Origin: Pirellulales bacterium
GTDB lineage: Bacteria; Planctomycetota; Planctomycetia; Pirellulales; UBA1268
Assembly: GCA_029246985.1 (NCBI GenBank)
Contig: JAQWMC010000067.1
Span: 1-33,213 of the forward strand
Reading direction: 5' to 3'
DNA: 33,213 nt
How positions within the stretch are numbered: position 1 is the first letter of the stretch; each line of letters begins with the position of its first letter. Position numbers and translations under genes: made by a program. The notes under the pieces are model-generated. The model worked only from the letters and a program-made list of their open reading frames with translations. It searched no databases and was not told where the DNA came from. Shown piece after piece: positions 18,008 through 27,620 of this stretch.

Positions 18008-21000
18008 TTACGGCACGAGAAAATCAATCACAGCCTCTGGCATCGTTGCATGATGCACCTGAGGTGCATCTGGATAGACTAATTCACAGGGTACATGCGC
18101 CGCATCAAGTCGTTCTTTTAATTTGACCCCGAAGTTCGCTGTATGAGTCGGGTCTTTTGCATCGTGCCCAAGTGCTGGCTTATTGTTGTAAAGCATGTAC
18201 ACAGGAGGATCATCTGCCGTCACAAGTGCATACGGAGAGTATTCCTGAATCCACGGTAGAAGAGTTTCACGTTTTTCAAGGAATCGAGTGAAGCGTCCAC
18301 TGCGTCGATCACCCTCTGATGCAATGGCTGGAATACCAAAAGCATGCCCGCCGTAGTGACTATTTGGAGTCCACTCTTTCATCTGTTTTGGATCGAGTGT
18401 TGTTTGTGCACCACTGACTGCAACAGCAGTCAGCCGGGTTGATTCACGAGCAATGGGATCATCACTTGTGGGGTCTGCCATCTCATCATGAAACGCGAGC
18501 CACAGACTTGTACACGCTCCAGCCGATCCACCAGCTGCGACAATCCGATTGGTATCAAGATGCCATGCTGCCGCTTTACTACGAACAAATTGGAGCGCCC
18601 GTGCAGCATCCGTGAGAGGTGCTTTGACAGGAGGCTTCATTCCTTCGGCCTCATCAACAAAGCGATAGTCAATTGATGCAACCGATATTCCTGCTTCGAG
18701 TGCGGGTTGAAGATTTTGAGATAAACCACTCAGACGGTTTCCACCAGTCCATCCTCCACCATGGATGAAAAAGAGAAGTGGTGCAGGATTCTCTGCAGAG
18801 GCTGAAGATGCCTTCCAAAAATGAAGCCTTTGTTTAGGATGTTTACCATAGCTCACATCAAGTGTTGGCCGTGGCCCAAACTGCTTCCAATAGGCTGTTT
18901 TAAACGGGTTCTCTGAGGGTCCATTAACATCTTCATTGACGAGGTCTGGCTGGACACTTTCCCACCATTTCTCATAGGTAGTCGCAAGGCGGTGAACAAC
19001 ATCGTAATGCTCTGAAGCCAGATCATGCTCTTCACTTGGATCAGAATCGATGTCGTAGAGCTCCCAGGCATCTGGTTTATTTTTTGTATTAACCAAACTC
19101 CATCTGCCTTCTCGAATACGACAGTTTTTAAAGGCATTATCAGCAGCCTCACCACGTTTCCACCGCCCCTGATGAGTAACCAACGGGCGGTCTGGCCACT
19201 CAGCGTTTTGGTTCATAAGTAATGGAACAAGGCTGCGGCCCTCTATTTTCTTATCAACATTTTCGGGCACCTTCACCCCAGCAAGTTCACAAAGTGTCGG
19301 TAGCACATCGATATGTGCTGTGACCTGTGAAACATCGACGCCTTCTGGCAGGACTCCCTTCCATTTCCAGAATGCTGGGACACGTGTTCCTCCCCGGTAT
19401 GGAGAGTTTTTCGCTCCTCGCATTTCCGCATTGAAAAAGATACTTCCCGCCGCTGAACCATTATCTGTTGAGAAAACAATCAGTGTATTTTCTGCAATCC
19501 CAAGTGATTCAATCATACGGAGCAATCGCCCCATGTTCGTATCGATATTTTCTACCATCGCATAGAACGGTGCCACACGATCAACCTGTTTTAATTTTTC
19601 TATTCCAGCTTCCTGCAGCGCTGTGCGATACTGTTCGTCACCAGATGCTGGAGGAACAAGTGGGCCGTGTGGTGCATTCGTCGATAGATAGCAGAAGAAA
19701 GGCGTATCTTTTTCCTTGCACTTTGTAATCCATGTTTCGGCTTCACGAAAAAAGATATCGGTGCAGTACCCACGCGTCTGGACGAATCTGCCATTGCTTC
19801 GAATCATTGGATTAAAATATTTGTTCCCCGTTGCAACACCACAACTGCCTTGAAAACTCTGCCCAATACCTCCACCACCGTGAATGAACACTCGGTCAAA
19901 CCCACGACTCCCTGGCTGATAGGCATCTTCATCACCAAGATGCCACTTGCCAAAAATTCCGGTTGTGTATCCAGCCGTTTTCAATAGTTCTGGAAGTGTT
20001 GTTTGTGAAAGTGCCATCCGTTCTCGTTCAAGGATGGTGTGCGTAACACCTGAATGGAATTCATGGCGACCGGTCATGAGTGCTGCTCGAGTTGGAGCAC
20101 ACGTCGGACTGACATGATATTCCGTCAAACACACACTCTGTTTTCGCATCCGATCAAGAGACGGTGTCTTCAACACCGGATTACCATGGCTGGCAATATC
20201 ACCGTACCCCTGATCATCTGTCATGACATAGACAATATTTGGGCGACGTCCTGAGAGCGTTGGTATGTGCGACACCAGTCGAGCGGGTATTGTTTTGTGT
20301 TTCCCTGCAGATTTTGATGGGTTGACCTTTGAATCATTTTGCTTTGAGAGCTGCCCTGGTGGCCTTGCCCCATTTCCCTTTCGCTTCGTCAGACTGTCAC
20401 CAAGATCGGCTCTCACTTTTTCGGCAATGGCCTGTAGTTGTTCGACAACCTTGGGATACTGCTTGGCAACATCCTTGGTCTCATGTGGGTCAGTTGAAAG
20501 ATTAAAGAGTTCCTCACCAATTTTGTGCTGCGTATATTTGCCTGGCTTTCCATCCCGACCCAAATCCTGTCCCTGCATTGTTCGATAGCCATGTGGAAAG
20601 AAGAGCTTCCAGTCTCCCTTTCGAACTGCTTGAAGTTCATTTTTGCGGTAATAGTAATGATACGTGTCGGGCGCATCAGCAGCTCGTGTTCCACCACAAA
20701 AAAGATCAAGGTGATCATGCCCATCAATCTTTTTTCCACGCAGGATGCAATGACCTTCAGTATCTGTTTTCAAGGGTTGGCCGGTGAGCTGAGCAAGTGA
20801 TGGCAAAAGATCAATTGTCATGAGTGATTCATCACTGACTGTCCCTGCTGGAATTACCCCAGGCAGCCGAGCAACGCACGGCACACGAACCCCACCTTCA
20901 AATGTTGTCCCCTTTCCTTCGCGGAAAGAGCCGGCAGAACCAGCATGGTTCCCATAGGAAAGCCAGGGACCGTTATCACTCGTAAAAAGCACAAGGGTGT

Positions 21001-23455
21001 CATCAAGGTGTCCGGTCTCCTCAAGTGCAGTGAGAATTGATCCGACAGATGCATCAATCTCTGCCACGACGTCACCATACAGACCACCAGCCGCCTTCCC
21101 TTGAAAACTATTGCTTGCGAAAAGTGGTACGTGTGGCATCGAATGAGCCAGATAGAGAAAGAAGGGGCGCCCATCTTTGTCTGTACCGGCACGTTTAAGA
21201 AAATCGACAGCCCGTTGAGCATATCGCTTGGTCAGCGTTGTCTGATCTTCCGGAGTTACTTCCTTATCAATGATTTCTTCATTTTGAAAAAGTGGTAAAG
21301 GTGGATATGTGCCCGGTTTTGCACTTGGATGATACGGCCACATATCGTTGGAATATGGCAGTCCAAAATATTCGTCAAAGCCATGCCGTGTTGGAAGAAA
21401 CTGACGATGATGGCCAAGGTGCCACTTGCCAACCATGCTTGTCTGATATCCTCGTGATCGCAACAACTCGGCCAGCGTCGTCTCTTCACCTGAAAGACCA
21501 TGTGTCACTTTTGGACTCAACGCGCCATGAATTCCTATACGATTGGGATAGCAACCGGTGAGAAGCGCTGCTCGTGATGCTGAGCAGACTGGTTGGGCAA
21601 CATGAAAGTCTGTCAGCTTGATTCCTTCCCGCGCTAACCTGTCGATATGCGGTGTCGCTGCAAATGTTCCCCCATAACAGGCCGGGTCGGCGTAGCCCAT
21701 ATCATCTGTGAAGATGATCACAACGTTAGGTGGTGACTGGCGAGGGCGACCTTCCTGAGCATTGTGCTTGTGATCAGCTTTACTTGCTGCCTGTTTTTTT
21801 GGAGTCAGTTTTTTTGCAGCTAGCTTTTTCTTTTTTGGCTTTCCTTGAGGTTTATTCTTTCCGTCCAGATCTGCAAGCCGTTGGTTTTCGGTTGCAATCT
21901 CATTCCAATCTTTTTCAAGCTGTTTGACCTGCTCAGGGTGGGATAATGCCAGGTTGTTTTGCTCTGTTCGATCTGACGACAGATCATAGAGTTCCCACGG
22001 GCCATCTCGTGCAGCAACCAGTTTCCAGTCGTTATGCCGAACTGCCCGATGTCCATCGTGGCACCACCACAATGTTTCGTGCGGCGGTTGTGCGACAGGG
22101 TTTGTGAGGCATTCCACAAAACTTCGACCCTGGAGAGGTGGCTTGGCCTCACCTGAATGCTCTTCTGATTGTTCAACACCCGCCAGCTCGAGAACCGTTG
22201 GAACGATATCAATGACATGGACTGGCTGTTCGCGCAAAGCGCTCTTTGATGGAATTCCGGCTGGCCAATGCACGATCCAGCTGGTCGAAATACCTCCTTC
22301 ATGCACCCAGGTCTTATGGCGTCGAAAAGGTGTATTGGCACAACTGGACCAGCCTGGTCCAAGGCAGAGATACGTGCCGGCAGAACCAGCCGGACGTGCA
22401 GGGTCATGCCCTTTCCCACGAACCATAATCTCAGCTGATCCACCATTATCACTCAGGCAAAGAATGAGCGTGTCTTCCATGGCATTCATGGCTTCGAGCT
22501 GTTGGATAACCTCGCCAACGGCCTGGTCCATCGCATCAATCATGGCAGCATGAATCGCCATCTTTGTGGCTTGAAACGTTTGCTGCTCTGGCGTGAGGCT
22601 CTGCCACGGGAGTGGGCGATTGACTTCGCCTGAGCCAAGTTTTTCCATCGCATCTGGAAAGTCATATGGAGGACCGAGGTCTTCTTCCATCACCGCGAGT
22701 GGTGCGTTGATTATTCCACTCTGAACAAGCCGCTTATACCGAGCCTGCTGCATGACATTCCACCCTGCCTGATAGCGATGTTTATATTTTTCAATAATGT
22801 CTTGCGGTGCATGCAATGGAAAATGTGGTGACGTGAAGGCAACGTAGCTAAAAAATGGTTTGTCTCCATGATGTTCTGCATGTTCACGGAGACACGCTGC
22901 AGCATGTTCACCGACTGCTGTGGTCACATAGAAATGATCTTTTTCTTCAGCAGGCTTCCCATCAACAGTGATACCGGCAGGATCGAAGAAATCATTTTGC
23001 CCACCTTGAATGTCTAGCGAATGGGCAAACCCCTGCTCCAGTGGGTTACCATCCACGTGCCATTTTCCGGAGTGGTATGAACGATACCCAGCTGCTGCAA
23101 GTCGTTCGGGGAGAAGCTGTGCCCAGGCTGGTCGCCCACCGCGGTTTCCACCCTGCACGCCAGGCATTTTGTCGCGGCGAATTGATTGCGCGTAATAACC
23201 TGTGAGCAGTGCACCGCGGGTCGGCCAACACCGAGCGGTGTTGTAGCCTTGCGTGAATCGCAAACCACCATGAGCAAGTCGATCAAAGTTCGGCGTTTCT
23301 ATTTCACTGCCGTAACAACCAAGATCAGAAAACCCCATATCATCGGCCAGTATCACCACCACATTTGGTGGAGCCGCCCATATCCGTTGCGACATGCCCA
23401 TCACGATCAGACACGTTCCGAGTATCAAGGTAATCCATTGAGGATGTCGCTTCAT
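18008..23455 (-). CDS. Triple sulfatase + C-terminal alpha/beta hydrolase (BD-FAE/HSL-like) fusion
   Basis: Likely start ATG 23455 (MKRHPQWITLILGTCLIVMGMSQRIWAAPPNVVVILADDMGFSDLGCYG). Three FGly motifs: CWPTRGALLTG (23216-23230), CSASRAALLTG (21572-21586), CAPTRAALMTG (20087-20101). C-terminal hydrolase LHFWKASS..PLLFFIHGGGWTGG and VAAGGSAGACTSLW. Confidence 0.93.
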   Translation of the reverse strand: MKRHPQWITLILGTCLIVMGMSQRIWAAPPNVVVILADDMGFSDLGCYGSEIETPNFDRLAHGGLRFTQGYNTARCWPTRGALLTGYYAQSIRRDKMPGVQGGNRGGRPAWAQLLPERLAAAGYRSYHSGKWHVDGNPLEQGFAHSLDIQGGQNDFFDPAGITVDGKPAEEKDHFYVTTAVGEHAAACLREHAEHHGDKPFFSYVAFTSPHFPLHAPQDIIEKYKHRYQAGWNVMQQARYKRLVQSGIINAPLAVMEEDLGPPYDFPDAMEKLGSGEVNRPLPWQSLTPEQQTFQATKMAIHAAMIDAMDQAVGEVIQQLEAMNAMEDTLILCLSDNGGSAEIMVRGKGHDPARPAGSAGTYLCLGPGWSSCANTPFRRHKTWVHEGGISTSWIVHWPAGIPSKSALREQPVHVIDIVPTVLELAGVEQSEEHSGEAKPPLQGRSFVECLTNPVAQPPHETLWWCHDGHRAVRHNDWKLVAARDGPWELYDLSSDRTEQNNLALSHPEQVKQLEKDWNEIATENQRLADLDGKNKPQGKPKKKKLAAKKLTPKKQAASKADHKHNAQEGRPRQSPPNVVIIFTDDMGYADPACYGGTFAATPHIDRLAREGIKLTDFHVAQPVCSASRAALLTGCYPNRIGIHGALSPKVTHGLSGEETTLAELLRSRGYQTSMVGKWHLGHHRQFLPTRHGFDEYFGLPYSNDMWPYHPSAKPGTYPPLPLFQNEEIIDKEVTPEDQTTLTKRYAQRAVDFLKRAGTDKDGRPFFLYLAHSMPHVPLFASNSFQGKAAGGLYGDVVAEIDASVGSILTALEETGHLDDTLVLFTSDNGPWLSYGNHAGSAGSFREGKGTTFEGGVRVPCVARLPGVIPAGTVSDESLMTIDLLPSLAQLTGQPLKTDTEGHCILRGKKIDGHDHLDLFCGGTRAADAPDTYHYYYRKNELQAVRKGDWKLFFPHGYRTMQGQDLGRDGKPGKYTQHKIGEELFNLSTDPHETKDVAKQYPKVVEQLQAIAEKVRADLGDSLTKRKGNGARPPGQLSKQNDSKVNPSKSAGKHKTIPARLVSHIPTLSGRRPNIVYVMTDDQGYGDIASHGNPVLKTPSLDRMRKQSVCLTEYHVSPTCAPTRAALMTGRHEFHSGVTHTILERERMALSQTTLPELLKTAGYTTGIFGKWHLGDEDAYQPGSRGFDRVFIHGGGGIGQSFQGSCGVATGNKYFNPMIRSNGRFVQTRGYCTDIFFREAETWITKCKEKDTPFFCYLSTNAPHGPLVPPASGDEQYRTALQEAGIEKLKQVDRVAPFYAMVENIDTNMGRLLRMIESLGIAENTLIVFSTDNGSAAGSIFFNAEMRGAKNSPYRGGTRVPAFWKWKGVLPEGVDVSQVTAHIDVLPTLCELAGVKVPENVDKKIEGRSLVPLLMNQNAEWPDRPLVTHQGRWKRGEAADNAFKNCRIREGRWSLVNTKNKPDAWELYDIDSDPSEEHDLASEHYDVVHRLATTYEKWWESVQPDLVNEDVNGPSENPFKTAYWKQFGPRPTLDVSYGKHPKQRLHFWKASSASAENPAPLLFFIHGGGWTGGNRLSGLSQNLQPALEAGISVASIDYRFVDEAEGMKPPVKAPLTDAARALQFVRSKAAAWHLDTNRIVAAGGSAGACTSLWLAFHDEMADPTSDDPIARESTRLTAVAVSGAQTTLDPKQMKEWTPNSHYGGHAFGIPAIASEGDRRSGRFTRFLEKRETLLPWIQEYSPYALVTADDPPVYMLYNNKPALGHDAKDPTHTANFGVKLKERLDAAHVPCELVYPDAPQVHHATMPEAVIDFLVP

Positions 23456-23530
23456 GGTTTCTCCATAATCGATGAAAAGCGGGATAAAAGTCTGGGAACG
23501 ACCACACAACATATTGTTGAGAACAGCAGG

Positions 23531-24676
23531 TTATTTCTGTTGAATGTCCTCTGCTAATTTTTTTAGAGATGTCGTGAGTTCTGACCCTTTGAGGGTTCGT
23601 AAGCCGATGAGTTGTGGTCTCATCTGAGCAGCCCATGATGGATCGGCTGCTATCTTCGCATCCACCTGTGCCCGAAGTGCATCGTGTTCCATGCCCTCTA
23701 ATTCCCCAGCCGCAGCGACAGCACTCCGAAGATATTCAGCTGCTTGAACAGATGGATTGGATTTACTTGGTACATCAACCGTACCGAGTGCCCACGCAGT
23801 TCCCTCAATAAAGTGCTCCTGAAAAGCAGAATCACTCCACGTCTCATTGTTATGGCCAAGGTTTGTATAAAACACTCGACCTCGACCATAGTCACGAATC
23901 CACGAGACTGGAACATGCCAAGGGTGTTTGGGAGTACTGGCCGCCATATCTATTGAAAGCAGTACACGAACATTGTCAGGCTGATATCGAGGTCCATATT
24001 GATAGATTTCATCCTTCCACCGAAATCGTTCTGGAAACATCTTGACGATGCGGTGCTGAGGTTCATGATTCACAAATCCGTGCTCACCTTTGGCCGTCCA
24101 CGGATGTCCAGCAAAATGACCGCCTATCATCTCAACGTACGCGTCTGAGCTTTTCAGTGTGTCGCTTGCTGCATGAATACCGATAAAAGCATGACCTTCT
24201 CGAATCCATTTAAGAAATGCCCCGAGATCAGGAATCGGCAACTCACCCGTTGTACTGACAAAGACAACCCCATCGAACTGGGCAAGTGATTCCGGTGAAA
24301 AAGCAACCGCAAACTTCTGCTGTAAAACTTGCTGCCATGGTTGATCCGCTTTTTGAAAAGCTTTCTGTTTCTCTTTGAACTGCGACTCAACCTGAGACCA
24401 CTTCTCATCTGTCACATTTTTTCCTCGTCGAGGTCGCTTCGGTTGTGATGGTCTATTTGGAGGCATTCGGAGGAAATCAACATGAAACATGCCCGTCTCA
24501 CGGCCAAGTTTTTCCAAGATCGGTTCAGCTGTTTCAATTGAACCGTGGCGAAAGCCCTTTGTGACTGTCACGACAAGAAGTCGTGCTGGTTCGCCCTGCT
24601 CAGCTGCCTGTACATCACACACACCAAAGAAGAACAGACCGACAAGAAAATACCATCTCAGGATTCGAGTATTCAT
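23531..24676 (-). CDS. ThuA domain-containing protein (exported)
   Basis: Signal peptide then ARLLVVTVTKGFRHGSIETAEPILEKLG..., FDGVVFVSTTGELPIPDLGAFLKWIREGHAFIGIHAASDTLKSSDAYVEMIGGHFAGHPW...HEPQHRIVKMFPERFRWKDEIYQYG: ThuA-like family. Confidence 0.93.
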   Translation of the reverse strand: MNTRILRWYFLVGLFFFGVCDVQAAEQGEPARLLVVTVTKGFRHGSIETAEPILEKLGRETGMFHVDFLRMPPNRPSQPKRPRRGKNVTDEKWSQVESQFKEKQKAFQKADQPWQQVLQQKFAVAFSPESLAQFDGVVFVSTTGELPIPDLGAFLKWIREGHAFIGIHAASDTLKSSDAYVEMIGGHFAGHPWTAKGEHGFVNHEPQHRIVKMFPERFRWKDEIYQYGPRYQPDNVRVLLSIDMAASTPKHPWHVPVSWIRDYGRGRVFYTNLGHNNETWSDSAFQEHFIEGTAWALGTVDVPSKSNPSVQAAEYLRSAVAAAGELEGMEHDALRAQVDAKIAADPSWAAQMRPQLIGLRTLKGSELTTSLKKLAEDIQQK

Positions 24677-24710
24677 ATTTATTACCTCAATTTATTGGAA
24701 ACACAGAGAC

Positions 24711-27431
24711 TTATTGAGACTGAATGCACCACAGTGAATCATGTGTTCGGAGAAATATTTCACCATCAACACAGACCGGAGTAGCAACTGTCATTTCTTC
24801 AAGCATGCCTTCGCCAAGAATTTTGGGCTTTTCGCCCTTTTCTCCTGGCCATGCAAGACACCATGAATGACCATCTTCACGAGTCAGCAGGACATGATCA
24901 TCAACAATAATTGGTGATGAACTGAATTTATTCCGATTCTTTGGAAGACTATCCTCCCAAAGTGTTTGACCTGTTTTTAAATCCAGGCAAGACATCAGTC
25001 CTTTATCACCACAGACCATCACTCGACCATCACGAATAGCTGGCGTCGGTACATCAGCGCCCAATGGCTCGCGTTCCCAGGCAATATGGCTTGCCGTGAC
25101 GTCTCCTGATCCACCGCGCCGTATTGCAGTTATGGTCTTCCCTCGTGCATACGGTGCAATCACAAATTCACCGGCGACAACAGGAGATGAAATGGATCGA
25201 AAGAATGCATTATCTTCCGGATTGAGACCCCCGACTCGCCAGATTTCTCGGCCGTCCGCAGCGTCATGGGCAGTCACATGATCGGCACCGAGCACAATGA
25301 GCATCTCAGTTGGCTCATTCCATTCGGCGTTACCAGCAACAACAACAGGTGTTGAATAGCTTTGTGCCGCCTCCTCTGGAGCATCCAGTATGCGATCATG
25401 TTTCCAGAGAACATCGCCTGTTTGCCGATCAAATGCGACCAGATAACTTGGGCCTGTCTGCATGACTGCGACAACAACCGCTTTTTGTGTCAGCACTGGG
25501 GACGTTCCAAGATCCCACCACAAAGTGTCTTCACCAAACTGTTCTTGAAGATTTGTCTTCCATACGATGGCACCGTCAGTGAGTGACAGGCACGCCAGTT
25601 CCCCGCTCTTGAAGTACACCCAGACATGGTCACCATCTGTGACTGGCGAGGAATTACACCCCGTCGCTTTTTTATGTTTACCCGGGCGAAGATCACCCAG
25701 TTGCTGTCGCCAACATTCTTTCCCGCCTCGATCGACACATAAAATTCCATCATGACCTTCGATATCACTGGTCAGCACGAGTCTGTCTCCCCACACTACC
25801 GGCGTACTCGCACCAAGACCAGGAAGCGGGACTCGCCACCTGATATTGTCATCAGGACTCCACGACACAGCGTATCCATCACCAGTTGCAACGCCATTAC
25901 GCGTGGGTCCTCGCCAATTTGGCCAGACCGAAAGGTCAGATAATTTTCGCCGTGCTTTCACCGGCAGTACCGGAATTTTTCTGGTTGCTGATGCCATTGG
26001 TTCAACTACGGCTGATGGTGACTCTGGCTGCCACCAATCATTCAGGTTTTGCTGAAGTTGTTTGACAACCTTGGGGTTGGCAGTTGCAACATTGTTTTGT
26101 TCATCGGGGTCAACGGCTACATCAAAGAGTTGAACTTGACCTTTTTCAAAAGACTCCTTGGACACAGCATCTATGTTGGTTTCACCTTTTGGTAAGGAGT
26201 GGCTACCAGGCACACGATGGGTCACTGGTTCGATAAGTTTCCAGACTTCTCCGTTTGGTGCATCTTTGACTGTCCACCTCCACAGAAGGTTTCTTCCCGG
26301 CTTTTCAATGTCAGCGAGCGTATGGACATAGCAGGCACCGAAGAGCTGTTTTCTCGCTGTAACAGCTTTTTCATCAAGGAGATTGATTCCTGGCAGATCC
26401 TTTGGCGCTGGAATCTGACAACGTGCCAATACGGTTGGTACGAGATCGAGTGAACTGGCAAGTGAGTCGTTTGTTCCTGGTGCTATCGTGCCAGGCTGTC
26501 GAAGCATGATTGGTGTTCGAAGTCCGCCGTCGTACGGAGATCGCTTCGACTTCCCTGCATACCTTCCATTTTCAGGGTTCGTAATCCAACCGTTGTCACA
26601 CACATAAAGAACAAGTGTATTTTCTGACAAACCTTTGGCATCCAAGTGATCGATCAGATTACCTACGGTCGTGTCAAACCTCTCAACATTTCCCCAGTAC
26701 TTTGCAACATGAATACTGTCTGTTTTCGATTCATAGTGTTGAACAAATGACTTTTCTGGATCGTGCGGAGTATGCGGCAGCATTGGTGCATACCAGACAA
26801 AAAATGGTTGCTCTGTATCACTGCACCGATCAATAAAGTCAAAGATCGGCTGCATGGTTTTTCGTCCAATGGCAAGACCATCATCACCGTGACGGGACCC
26901 CTTGGTCATTCCTTCATCAAAACCACCACGGGAAAAATGACCCTGCCACCATTTTCCTGTTTGGAGACTTCGGAAGCCATGCTCCCCAAGAAGTTTCGGA
27001 AGTGTTGGCCACTTGGAAAACCTTTTTGTCATCTCCTCCCGTCCTGCTTCAAAAAGTTTTTGACCTTCAGGCGAACGACGGGAGATACCGTGGGTTTCCG
27101 GAGGATCATTTCCCACGATCAGATGCTCGTGCGGATAGCGGCCCGTGATGAGTGATGCGAGACTTGGGCAGCATAGACTGAATGGCACGTACCCTTGCCG
27201 GAACACAAGGCTTTCAGAAGCCAGTCGATCGAGGGCTGGTGTCTGAAGATGTTCATGACCCATAAATCCATAATCACTCCAATGCTGATCATCAGAGAGA
27301 ATCAGCACGACATTTGGTGGGGCAGACTCTGCTCTCACCGCAAAAGCAGCAGAGAGAAGAATAATTCCTAGAAAAAAGAAGGACCTGGATAGCAGGATAC
27401 GCTTCAAACAAGATGTTGATTCTTTGCGCAT
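24711..27431 (-). CDS. Sulfatase + PQQ-like beta-propeller fusion
   Basis: Likely start ATG 27431 (MRKESTSCLKRILLSRSFFFLGIILLSAAFAVRAESAPPNVVLILSDDQHWSDYGFMGH; an upstream in-frame ATG is possible). Active-site segment FSLCCPSLASLITGRYPHE (27159-27173). C-terminal WPNWRGPTRNGVATGDGYAVSWSPDDNIRWRVPLPGLGASTPVVWGDRLVLTSD ... GDVLWKHD ... TGQTLWEDSLPKN repeats of PQQ-like propellers. Confidence 0.92.
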   Translation of the reverse strand: MRKESTSCLKRILLSRSFFFLGIILLSAAFAVRAESAPPNVVLILSDDQHWSDYGFMGHEHLQTPALDRLASESLVFRQGYVPFSLCCPSLASLITGRYPHEHLIVGNDPPETHGISRRSPEGQKLFEAGREEMTKRFSKWPTLPKLLGEHGFRSLQTGKWWQGHFSRGGFDEGMTKGSRHGDDGLAIGRKTMQPIFDFIDRCSDTEQPFFVWYAPMLPHTPHDPEKSFVQHYESKTDSIHVAKYWGNVERFDTTVGNLIDHLDAKGLSENTLVLYVCDNGWITNPENGRYAGKSKRSPYDGGLRTPIMLRQPGTIAPGTNDSLASSLDLVPTVLARCQIPAPKDLPGINLLDEKAVTARKQLFGACYVHTLADIEKPGRNLLWRWTVKDAPNGEVWKLIEPVTHRVPGSHSLPKGETNIDAVSKESFEKGQVQLFDVAVDPDEQNNVATANPKVVKQLQQNLNDWWQPESPSAVVEPMASATRKIPVLPVKARRKLSDLSVWPNWRGPTRNGVATGDGYAVSWSPDDNIRWRVPLPGLGASTPVVWGDRLVLTSDIEGHDGILCVDRGGKECWRQQLGDLRPGKHKKATGCNSSPVTDGDHVWVYFKSGELACLSLTDGAIVWKTNLQEQFGEDTLWWDLGTSPVLTQKAVVVAVMQTGPSYLVAFDRQTGDVLWKHDRILDAPEEAAQSYSTPVVVAGNAEWNEPTEMLIVLGADHVTAHDAADGREIWRVGGLNPEDNAFFRSISSPVVAGEFVIAPYARGKTITAIRRGGSGDVTASHIAWEREPLGADVPTPAIRDGRVMVCGDKGLMSCLDLKTGQTLWEDSLPKNRNKFSSSPIIVDDHVLLTREDGHSWCLAWPGEKGEKPKILGEGMLEEMTVATPVCVDGEIFLRTHDSLWCIQSQ

Positions 27432-27620
27432 GTGACTCATCATGTTCGGAAACACCCCATAAAAATGATTACGAATAAATTTCTGTAAGCACCCTCTTAG
27501 ATCATCCTTTATAACGTAAAGAAATGTCATTGCATCCAGTGCCACTCAGAAGCACCTTGTGCTTGCTTTGATGTTCCCCGGTTCATTTTATTACATCTCT
27601 AAAAAAGAAGGCTGCTGCCC

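Noticed and set aside
20265-23557. Antisense ORFs (20265..20588, 22104..22553, 23186..23557) across the tri-sulfatase gene
   Set aside because: Opposite-strand shadows of clear sulfatase coding sequence; no independent support.
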